Shown piece by piece: positions 25,550-33,527 of a stretch of 64,000 nucleotides of DNA. The stretch lies in NCBI RefSeq assembly GCF_000755245.1, contig NZ_BBMP01000024.1:85651-149650 (forward strand). The letters run 5' to 3'. The translations under genes were made by a program, and so were the position numbers. Each line of letters opens with the position of its first letter. Position 1 is the first letter of the stretch. Source of the stretch: Halococcus sediminicola (lineage in GTDB: Archaea > Halobacteriota > Halobacteria > Halobacteriales > Halococcaceae). The notes under the pieces were generated by a model. The model searched no databases. It was not told the DNA's origin and saw only the letters and a list, made by a program, of their open reading frames with translations.

Positions 25550-26662
25550 ATGACAGCGCTACCCTCAAAGTTCGATGGGTTTCTGAAGAAAATTCGGCCT
25601 ACGAAGCAAAAAGAGGATTACATAGATGGTCACGAAACGCTTCGCGAGCACCTCCGAAACTCAGATAAGATCGACGAGATCTACATCACGGACTTTCTGC
25701 AAGGCAGCTATCGACGGTGGACGGCAGTAAAGCCACAACAAGACGAGAAATCCGATGTCGACGTCGTCTTTGTAAGTGAACTCGATAACGGTGTGGAGGC
25801 TAAAGAGGCTCTATCAAAGTGTGAGCCATTTTTGGATGAACACTACGAGGGCAAGTGGTCTCCCAATGCCCACTCTTACAAGATCGAAGAAGACCTCGTC
25901 GAAATAGACCTCGTGTTGACTTCCGTACCCAGTGAAGAAACCCGAGAGACGCTTGAAAACTTGGGGTCCTTAGATATCGATACAGGTCTAAGATCCAATA
26001 ATTCATCCGAAATATCTGAAACACTTGACCTGTCTGCGAACTCGGACGAAGACGAGTGGAGAGATGAACCACTTGAGATTCCGGATAGAGAGGATAACAA
26101 GTGGGAAAGTACACATCCTCTCGAGACAATTGCGTTCACCTTAGAGAAGAATAGTGCCACAGACGGCCACTACGTGAACGTCGTCAAAGCTCTCAAGTGG
26201 TGGCGTCGAACGAAAACACCCGATGTCGAAGGACCCACCAGTTATCCACTCGAACATGTCATCGGTGATTGTTGCCCCGACGACATCGATACCGTTGCGG
26301 AAGGCGTGACACGGACGCTAGAGAATATCGCGAACAGATATAGAGTCCAAGCCGACCACAATAATGTACCGTATCTTCAGGCGCGTGGCTTGCCAGCAGA
26401 CCCCGAAAATGATGTACTGAAACACTACACCGGTGAGGAATTCAGCGCATTCCACAGCGAAGTCGACGACGCCGCTACTCAGGCGCGGGAAGCGTTAGAC
26501 GAACAAAGCAAGAGTGATTCCCGGGATCTCTGGCATGAGCTATTCGGAGATATGTTCCCAGAGTACCACGGGAACGACGATTCCGATGATGATGGCGAGA
26601 AAGCATCATCCGTGGGGTCGAGGTCAGGCGTCAACAACGCCTCGAATCATCAATTCGGCTGA
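25550..26662 (+). CDS. CBASS CD-NTase (cyclic oligonucleotide synthase)
   Basis: A 370-aa cGAS/DncV-like nucleotidyltransferase that on phage sensing would make a cyclic nucleotide messenger. The active site is visible: GS at 52-53 (QGSYRRWTAV), DVD at 69-71 (KSDVDVVFV) and the third Asp at 120 (VEIDLVLTS). A helical C-terminal lobe includes HYVNVVKALKWWRR. The last 30 residues form a Ser/Asp-rich flexible tail ending in Gly (SNHQFG). That fits a substrate of the Cap2 conjugation enzyme encoded next, which acts on the CD-NTase C-terminus. It is the first gene of a three-gene operon. The product nucleotide cannot be read from sequence. Confidence 0.9.
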   Translation: MTALPSKFDGFLKKIRPTKQKEDYIDGHETLREHLRNSDKIDEIYITDFLQGSYRRWTAVKPQQDEKSDVDVVFVSELDNGVEAKEALSKCEPFLDEHYEGKWSPNAHSYKIEEDLVEIDLVLTSVPSEETRETLENLGSLDIDTGLRSNNSSEISETLDLSANSDEDEWRDEPLEIPDREDNKWESTHPLETIAFTLEKNSATDGHYVNVVKALKWWRRTKTPDVEGPTSYPLEHVIGDCCPDDIDTVAEGVTRTLENIANRYRVQADHNNVPYLQARGLPADPENDVLKHYTGEEFSAFHSEVDDAATQAREALDEQSKSDSRDLWHELFGDMFPEYHGNDDSDDDGEKASSVGSRSGVNNASNHQFG

Positions 26663-26677
26663 ATTCTTCGATCGAAT

Positions 26678-29014
26678 ATGCCCCACTCACAAATCACAGA
26701 GGCCGTAGATGCAATCGATTGCCTTTCCGGAGTTGAGGTTCTGAGCGAGTCAGAGCACTACCAAGACAGAGGGAAATGGGCCGTTAAAGTAAACCTTCAT
26801 CCTGATGGTCTTGCAGACCACCCAAACGTGCCCGAGGAGACGATCTGGTACATTCTCTTGCAAGAAACGTACCCAGCGGGTAGTATCGGTATTTGCCCAG
26901 CGGATCAGGAAGAGAATACGATCACAGCGACGTTCCCCCATCAGAGACTGAACTCGTCTACAATTGATGAGTGCCCGTGGAGAACTGGAGATATCTGTGT
27001 GGCTCGGTATGGTCATACCCTCAATCAGGTCGGAGCCGTCGCCGAACCTACTGAACCGGATGAACGGCTGTGTTGGCATATGGAGCGCGCACTGGAGTGG
27101 TTACAGGCTGCTTCAAAAGGCGAACTTCGCGAACCGGATGACCCGTTTGAGGTCCCCTTTTTCAACACTATCAGTAGCTCAGGACCGACAATTGCTTTCA
27201 ATGAAAGCCAGGCAGGACTTGACACTTGGAACGGCGAATACGGGCAGTGGGGGACGGTAGAGCTACGACATATTCCGACCTCGGAAAACACATACGCCAC
27301 TCACAACTTCGAAAGAGATGATGAGGTTGTGCACGACTCCGACTGGGGAGGATACGTAGGAGAAAATTCTACTGACCGGCTCACCGCTGCTTGGGTCCTT
27401 CTCGAGGAGATACCAATTTCGTTCCCTTGGGAGACACCTGAGTGTTGGGGAGAGTTAGATTCCCTACTTAGCGGAACTGCAGTCGAAGCACATGAGTTGC
27501 GAGCGAGTATCCAACCGGTACTGGAAGACGAATCGCATAAAATCGTGTTACTTGGCTTCCCAATTCCTCAGGTAGTTGACGGCGAGTCAGAGATCATTCA
27601 CTGGAAGCCAATCGAGATACCCTCATTCGAAGACCCTCAAGACCTTCCTGGAAGCCACCGAAGAAACTCTCGCGGTCGTGAACTCGCCGAAAGGTTCAGG
27701 GACAGCGACGAAAGGATACAATGGCTAGAGTCCGATAATTGGTCACATGACCAGCTTACCCGTCGTGGCCACATGAACGAGTGGTTCTTCGATTGCCAGA
27801 TCGTTCTCATCGGCGCGGGAGCACTCGGTAGTGCCGTTGCAGAAAATCTGGTTCGGGCTGGCTGCCGCTACCTCACGGTTATTGACCCGGATGATGTCGA
27901 GATCGGGAACTTAGCGAGACACACCCTCTCTCTTGCTGATATCGGTCAGGGCAAAGCAACGGCACTGTCCGACCGGCTTGAGTCAATCGCACCGTATGCG
28001 CAGGTCACAGGAATTGATGAGGCGTTTGCGCCGAACACTCCGATGCCCGCCTATCTTTCCGAAGCAGATGTCATAGTCGATTGTACGGCTTCAGACGCTG
28101 TTCGCCACGCGCTCGCGAGTCTCTCCTGGGAAGATCCGGTCGTGTTCCACTCCGCTGCCATGGGACGGCGAGCAAATCGCTTGTATTGTTTCTCTGCATA
28201 CGAGCGTACTTTTCCATACGAAGAATACGATGATGCATTCGATCTGTGGCGATTACGTGAGCATGTAGAATGGGATGAAACGGCCGACGCAGTCCCCGAA
28301 CGAATCGGATGTTGGCACCCTGCGTCGGTGATCCGAACAGATCGAGTAATGATGTGGGCGGGACAGGTGACGAGAGTATTAGATAACGCCCCGACCGTTA
28401 CCCTACAGAACCCCGAATTCCTCGTGTTAGAGACTGGAAGCGAGGAGTGTTCTTGGGAGGTCTCGCAGCCGGACCCACCTTTCGAGAACGTGATTACATG
28501 GAATTCATCAGACCAAGAAGAGACGGTGCAGCTTCCTCTCAAGTGTGTCGAATCAATGAAAGTGCGTTGTGAGAAGGACCACCCAAACGAGACTGGTGGT
28601 ATTGCTGCCGGGTCAACCCGAGAAGGGAGACCCGCATTAGTGGTTAATGCGAAAGATCCCCCAAGAGATTCGATCCACAGCCCAACACGGTTTCTCCGGG
28701 GAACCGAGGAAGTCGAAGAGTGGCTTCGAGATGCGAGAGAGAGCATCGGGCTCAAATATTTCGGTGAGTGGCATTACCACCCCGAGCAACGCCCAGCGGT
28801 GAGCGAGAAGGATCGTGACGCAATGAATGAAATCGCTGCTGACCGAGATTACAACTGTCCTCACCCGTTGTTGTTCATTATGGGTGAAGATGAGTCAGGG
28901 CACTGTTCGATAGCAGTGTACCAATTTCACCGAAATAGCGAGTATGAGCGCTTAGAGCAAGTTGAGCAGTCTGAGCAGATTACCGAACTCCTCAAAGAAG
29001 GTATGGATGTATGA
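26678..29014 (+). CDS. CBASS E2-E1-JAB fusion (Cap2 and Cap3 in one chain)
   Basis: A 778-aa ubiquitin-system-like protein. Residues 1-150 are E2-like, with a candidate catalytic Cys107 in RTGDICVAR and His88. Residues 370-570 are a ThiF/E1 adenylation domain (GAGALGSAV at 379; catalytic Cys545 in ERIGCWHPAS). Residues 625-770 are a JAB/JAMM protease with Glu638, His699-x-His701, Ser709 and Asp712. In type II CBASS, Cap2 conjugates the CD-NTase to targets and Cap3 reverses this; usually they are separate genes. Here one chain would do both. The stop overlaps the effector start by four bases (ATGA). Confidence 0.9.
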   Translation: MPHSQITEAVDAIDCLSGVEVLSESEHYQDRGKWAVKVNLHPDGLADHPNVPEETIWYILLQETYPAGSIGICPADQEENTITATFPHQRLNSSTIDECPWRTGDICVARYGHTLNQVGAVAEPTEPDERLCWHMERALEWLQAASKGELREPDDPFEVPFFNTISSSGPTIAFNESQAGLDTWNGEYGQWGTVELRHIPTSENTYATHNFERDDEVVHDSDWGGYVGENSTDRLTAAWVLLEEIPISFPWETPECWGELDSLLSGTAVEAHELRASIQPVLEDESHKIVLLGFPIPQVVDGESEIIHWKPIEIPSFEDPQDLPGSHRRNSRGRELAERFRDSDERIQWLESDNWSHDQLTRRGHMNEWFFDCQIVLIGAGALGSAVAENLVRAGCRYLTVIDPDDVEIGNLARHTLSLADIGQGKATALSDRLESIAPYAQVTGIDEAFAPNTPMPAYLSEADVIVDCTASDAVRHALASLSWEDPVVFHSAAMGRRANRLYCFSAYERTFPYEEYDDAFDLWRLREHVEWDETADAVPERIGCWHPASVIRTDRVMMWAGQVTRVLDNAPTVTLQNPEFLVLETGSEECSWEVSQPDPPFENVITWNSSDQEETVQLPLKCVESMKVRCEKDHPNETGGIAAGSTREGRPALVVNAKDPPRDSIHSPTRFLRGTEEVEEWLRDARESIGLKYFGEWHYHPEQRPAVSEKDRDAMNEIAADRDYNCPHPLLFIMGEDESGHCSIAVYQFHRNSEYERLEQVEQSEQITELLKEGMDV

Positions 29015-30249
29015 CTGAGATCACTGGAAACGTGTTCCTTAGCTATAAGCACGAACAAAAAGATGTGGCTACGGTTCTTCAGGAATCGTTAGAAGACCAC
29101 GGGATACCGGTTTGGCGGGATATCTTCGATCTCCGCCCAGAACCCCTACGAGACGAAATCAGGGATAAACTAACGAGTCCAGACATAGCTTGTGGAGTCG
29201 CTCTCATTAGCGAAGGGGTGGCAGGCTCAGAGGTCATACTCGAAGACGAACTCCCTGGACTCAGACGTCGCTGGGATGCTGGTGACGGATTTTTCATTGT
29301 TCTCGTTCCACATCCCGATCTTAGTGCGACTGATGCTAAGCCGATTCTGGAGAAAGCTAGCGGCCCGATAAATCTCAAATCGTGGAAGATGGTCCCACTT
29401 GAAGCTGCTACGTCCGAAGCCGCTCGGAGTATTTCGAAGACGGTGCTGCAAGAGCGACTTCGCCAAGCTGACGAAGAACTTTCTTCTGATGAGCCGATCG
29501 AATGCTCATTGGATACTCGGGACTCGCCGGCTTACTCTATCGATCCTCTCGTCGTTATCGACTGGGAGAAACATTTCGACGTAGGACTTCCTTCACGAAG
29601 CCTTTGGGAGCAACGGCTTCTACCATCCTTAGAAACAACGACGGATTTTCTGAACGAGTATGCGTCAGGACGAACCCTCCGTTTTCGAGGGAAATCTCAT
29701 TTGTGTTCTTCGTTCGCATTGGGATACTCCCTACCGAGCGTCCGAGGAACGTCTACGACATGGATGCAGCCGAGCAGATATGGTGGATTTCATGAATATA
29801 CACTCTCCAAATCAAAAGAGGACAGCACGATCAAAGGCAAATTCGAAGAGTTAGACGGTTCTGACAACGATCTTGCTGTCTTGGTGAACGTTCTCAATGA
29901 TGTCTCAAACGATATGGAGAACGTGAGGAACGAATTACCGGACTTCAACGCTGAGCTCCGATTGACTCCAGAAGTCGATAGTTATGACGACCTGAATGCG
30001 GGACAGGCAGTAGACATTGCAACCACGTTCAGGTCTGAGATACGGAAGGCACTCCAAAAGGTATCAGATACCGAAACTATCCATCTTTTCATGGCAGTGC
30101 CAACGGGGCTTGCGTTTTTGATGGGTCAAGAATCTAATGCACTACGACAATTCCAAACATATTGCCATATGAAAGATACTGGGGAGTACAAGCAAGGACC
30201 GTTACTCCAAAGCCAGTCATATACTTCGAAGCCTGATCAGTCAGAATAA
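29011..30249 (+). CDS. CBASS effector, TIR-SAVED fusion
   Basis: A 412-aa effector. The N-terminal TIR domain begins NVFLSYKHEQKDVATVL, with GIPVWRD and an acidic cluster at 74-80 (SEVILEDEL) where the NADase Glu is expected. The C-terminal region (about 190-400) has the SAVED pattern: DLAVLVNVLNDVS, then IHLFMAVPTGLAFLMGQ and ALRQFQTYCH. In known TIR-SAVED proteins, binding of a cyclic nucleotide to SAVED causes TIR filaments that destroy NAD and stop infection. The gene is translationally coupled to the E2-E1-JAB gene, completing a type II CBASS operon. Confidence 0.9.
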   Translation: MTEITGNVFLSYKHEQKDVATVLQESLEDHGIPVWRDIFDLRPEPLRDEIRDKLTSPDIACGVALISEGVAGSEVILEDELPGLRRRWDAGDGFFIVLVPHPDLSATDAKPILEKASGPINLKSWKMVPLEAATSEAARSISKTVLQERLRQADEELSSDEPIECSLDTRDSPAYSIDPLVVIDWEKHFDVGLPSRSLWEQRLLPSLETTTDFLNEYASGRTLRFRGKSHLCSSFALGYSLPSVRGTSTTWMQPSRYGGFHEYTLSKSKEDSTIKGKFEELDGSDNDLAVLVNVLNDVSNDMENVRNELPDFNAELRLTPEVDSYDDLNAGQAVDIATTFRSEIRKALQKVSDTETIHLFMAVPTGLAFLMGQESNALRQFQTYCHMKDTGEYKQGPLLQSQSYTSKPDQSE

Positions 30250-30805
30250 AATCGGAAAGGCTTAGAATAGGTTGTGGGCCTATCCGTAATTGTATTTGGT
30301 ATGTCCAGCAGCGTGAGGCAAGCCTTCAAATCAGTGCCGTTGAAGGCTATGTTTCCACTCCTTGCTACTCTCTGACGTGATGTGGGGGACGTAGCGCTGA
30401 TGAGGATTTCAGAGAAAACTACGGTGCTTCTGGTAAGCAAGCAGCCGATGCGTTCGTAGCCGGGTAAGCCACCCGACTGCGGCGATCGTGGTGGGACAAT
30501 ACTGAGAGAAATCACTCACGAACTCCACCCGGACACCTCCTTCGCGGAGCGAGAGCAATGAGACTGGCAGTCTCGCTATCCCAGAACGAGTTCTCGTCTT
30601 ACCAAACGCCAGCTCTCACAACGCCCTAAGTGTTTGGTAAGATGCTGAAGGTATGCGAAGCCGAGGTCGTGCTGTAGTCGCTGATTCTTTAAGTGCTTCT
30701 GGCGATAAGGTATAGATACGAGGGAGGAACGCGCTGGTTTCTCGGTGGAGGATTACTGCACGTAGTCATGCCTTTCAACTACGAGCAGCCAGTACTGGCT
30801 GCGTA
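30250..30805. other. Hairpin-rich intergenic region, possible PATE/IS200-605 remnant
   Basis: No gene is supported in 556 bases. Three inverted repeats stand out: AGCCTTCAA/TTGAAGGCT at 30321-30348, a 6-bp stem with a 3-base loop at 30560-30574, and TCTTACCAAAC/GTTTGGTAAGA at 30597-30642. Such clusters fit a structured RNA, or a palindrome-associated transposable element of the type described in haloarchaea. Confidence 0.4.
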
Positions 30806-31543
30806 ATGACCGACGAGGATGCTAGCCGGTATTTACTCCCGACGGTCGAGGACCGCCGTCCGGAACTGCTCAGTGACCGCAATATCTCGCCTCTCAGCCA
30901 GCTTCCTGGGGATAGTACTGTCTCGCGAGCTGATCTCCAGCGTGACGAAACCGTTCGGCGATGGGGGCTCGTCACGCCGAGTGCGACGCGTATCGGCCGA
31001 GCCGACGCACCTGAACACGACCTCAGTGAGAACGTTCGGCGACTCCACGACGAACGTCATCCCGCGATGGAGGGCTACAGCCGGCGGGCTCACCGGCTTG
31101 AAAAGCTCCGACTGACCCACGCATTATGTAGCAGTCTCGATCTCACCCCGTGGCAGCGCGATCGCGCCATTGGGACGATGGTTGACCTAGACCTCACCGC
31201 CTTCGGGAGTCAGCGCGCCATCCCCAAGGTCGCGCTCGTCGTGATCCGCCACGTCGTCGACCACGAACGCGAGCATCATCTCGGTCTCCACGACGACGAG
31301 TGGATCGCCGAACAATCTCCAGAGAAACTCGCAGCCCTCTACGACCAGTTCCACTCCATTACCGACGAGGAGTCGTTTTCGAGTCTCTGCGAGAACCACG
31401 ACCTCGATACCACCAGCCTCAATCGGCTTCGCCGAACCCTCGTCGACCAACTCGACGAACGCGACCTCCACGATGCGGTCTATGGCCGTAACCCATACCG
31501 TGACCCGAGCCTCCCGAGTCCCGAAATTCGCTCCTCGACTTGA
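30806..31543 (+). CDS. Haloarchaeal protein annotated as RNA polymerase subunit epsilon-like
   Basis: A 245-aa protein. The middle (residues 90-155: RRAHRLEKLRLTHALCSSLD, LTPWQRDRAIGTMVDLDLTA, FGSQRAIPKVALVVIRHVVD) resembles a cyclin/TFB-like helical fold. It matches, as I remember it, a haloarchaeal family named DNA-directed RNA polymerase subunit epsilon. That name has weak experimental grounding. It follows the CBASS operon in the same direction but is separated by a 556-base gap, so cotranscription is unlikely. ATG 30806 is supported by the start MTDEDASRYLLPTVEDRRPE. Confidence 0.6.
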   Translation: MTDEDASRYLLPTVEDRRPELLSDRNISPLSQLPGDSTVSRADLQRDETVRRWGLVTPSATRIGRADAPEHDLSENVRRLHDERHPAMEGYSRRAHRLEKLRLTHALCSSLDLTPWQRDRAIGTMVDLDLTAFGSQRAIPKVALVVIRHVVDHEREHHLGLHDDEWIAEQSPEKLAALYDQFHSITDEESFSSLCENHDLDTTSLNRLRRTLVDQLDERDLHDAVYGRNPYRDPSLPSPEIRSST

Positions 31544-32101
31544 TCTGATACCTTTCTCATTGATTTGTTGATATATCCATATCGATAACTTGTCATCACG
31601 CATCGCTATCACGAGATCGCCGTCAGCGGAGGAGCGACGGAAGCACGAAGAGAATACAGCAAACGAGCATGTCGGTAATGGGAAAATCAGCCATCACTCG
31701 GTGAGGCCACATGATTGCAGGGGCTTAAAGCACTGAATGTCGCGGTCTTTCCGCCACTCACACCCTGTATTAGTGCTGACTACCCTTCCGCCAGTATGTG
31801 GATAGCTAAGTCTCACACCCGCTGGTAAAGCAGTGATCGAATGATCGCCTTCTTTTCAGAACTGGCTAAGATAAGCAACCGGGTATTCTCTACAGCCCGT
31901 AGAGAAACAGGCGCTTCTTACTTGGACAATAGTGTTGCTGCTCATTTGTCCTCAGTAGCGTCTCTACACGTTCATACTCACTGCACTTAGAGGAAATTCA
32001 CCTCAGTGCTGCTTATAAAATGGACGTGGATCGAACATACTGACACCGGGGGATAACGGCTATAGTATTACTGCCATGTACTATTGGTGTGAATAGAATC
32101 C
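31544..32101. other. Intergenic stretch, no gene supported
   Basis: About 560 bases, A/T-richer than the neighbouring genes, with no credible frame. Possible promoter elements near 32025 (TTATAAAAT) and 32060 would serve the gene at 32102. Confidence 0.45.
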
Positions 32102-33271
32102 ATGCCGAGGCTCAATGAATACACTCCCACGTCTGAAAAATCGGGCTACTACATCCGAGCCAACGTCGGCGGGTCCCACCCGATTACCCTTCAGGTAACC
32201 GATCTTGCCCGGCTTATCTTCGAGAAGACTGGCTACGAACCCGAGCGAGCGGTCCCGACCAGGTTAGTGTGGGCCATGTACGACCTGCACCTCCTCTACA
32301 CCCACAAATCGCTGGACATCGATGCGGTCTCCGAGGTTTCCACGGGCGAAATTTTGCAGGACCTTGATCTCGATAGTACTCTCTCCGAAACCGAACGAAC
32401 CCGCCTCATTTCGTACATTCACGAATACGAAGGGGAGCAGAAAAGCACCCTGACACGGTTGAAACGCGAACTGGAGCGATCCACTGCTGCTAACACTGAT
32501 ACCGACGTCGACGGCACCGGTGCAAACGAGGACACTGATCAATCCGCCTTCAGCATGACATTGGATGAGGCTATCTCTCATCTCTACATGATAGCAGGCG
32601 ATGTGAACCACTACAGACGCGTAAAGGGCGATATCGATAGAACGTATCTGATGCAGTCACTCCGCACGTTTATCCCGCATCCATATGCTGATACCGAGAA
32701 CGCCTCAATAACGGGCAACAATCTGATTGAATACCCTGTAATTCACCCAGAGCGTGGCGTGACCTGTCTGTTGACGGATTATCGCCGGCACCGACAACTG
32801 AGCGAGTACATTGACGCCGATTACTCGTGTCGGTTTACCGGGAGCGAAACAGGGGCGACGGGATACGTGAACCATGAGTGGATCGTGGCGTTCACGCCCA
32901 CTGACAATGGGCAGTATGACCGCGAGGAGTTCAGACGGGACTTAACTTGGATACTCCCACGGGATCCCGTCAAGCTCGACGAACCCGTGCAGGATGACCT
33001 CGCCGATAAAGACCATCTGGTATACGACACGGACGAGAGCACCATCATCGAGTACAGGGGGAAGAAGGCCACTCCCTGTAAACGAGTGAGTCGTTACTCC
33101 GAGCACCATTTTCGTAGCGTGGAGGTGGTGCGTATCAGCAACAACGGCAATCCGGTCATCAATATCGGAACCGCAGAAGCACTCTTGGATGAGGGAGAAC
33201 CAGGCCACGAATACGTTGCAGAGAAGCAGTCCGGGTATGAGTGGCGAGCGATCTCGGAGATCACTCAGTAG
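32102..33271 (+). CDS. Unknown protein in the defence island (389 aa)
   Basis: Not recognised. The N-terminal 120 residues (MPRLNEYTPTSEKSGYYIRA, VTDLARLIFEKTGYEPERAV) look like a helical, possibly DNA-binding module. A Thr/Asp-rich linker (about 128-155) follows. The C-terminal 230 residues are predicted mainly beta, with HYRRVKGDIDRTYLMQSLRT and ATPCKRVSRYSEHHFRSVEV. It stands alone between CBASS and a GmrSD-like gene. The position suggests an island cargo gene, perhaps defensive, but nothing in the sequence proves it. Confidence 0.65.
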   Translation: MPRLNEYTPTSEKSGYYIRANVGGSHPITLQVTDLARLIFEKTGYEPERAVPTRLVWAMYDLHLLYTHKSLDIDAVSEVSTGEILQDLDLDSTLSETERTRLISYIHEYEGEQKSTLTRLKRELERSTAANTDTDVDGTGANEDTDQSAFSMTLDEAISHLYMIAGDVNHYRRVKGDIDRTYLMQSLRTFIPHPYADTENASITGNNLIEYPVIHPERGVTCLLTDYRRHRQLSEYIDADYSCRFTGSETGATGYVNHEWIVAFTPTDNGQYDREEFRRDLTWILPRDPVKLDEPVQDDLADKDHLVYDTDESTIIEYRGKKATPCKRVSRYSEHHFRSVEVVRISNNGNPVINIGTAEALLDEGEPGHEYVAEKQSGYEWRAISEITQ

Positions 33272-33527
33272 CTCCGGCGGGCACTCGTCAAGTTAGTCGC
33301 TCACCGGTCTGTCGTCGGTGACGAGCGAGACTTTGATCGATGGTAAAACGCGATTTTCTCGGACTTGATAGGATGCATTCTGCCAGCCCTACTTCAATTT
33401 GAGCCAATCCAACTCTTGCAAGGGTGGTAGAAAACGATAGTTTTGCACCTGTCCATAGAAGCAGAGTTGAAGGCTGGACTATTAATCAACGACGAGATCG
33501 GACTATCTCATTACCCACCAGAGCAGG

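Noticed and set aside
30373..30410. C/D-box-like sequence (CTGATGA...CTGA-like) in the gap after CBASS
   Set aside because: The boxes are imperfect and the spacing does not make a proper C/D guide RNA.
30237..30515. 92-aa minus frame after the CBASS effector
   Set aside because: It runs through inverted repeats and shows no protein-like pattern.
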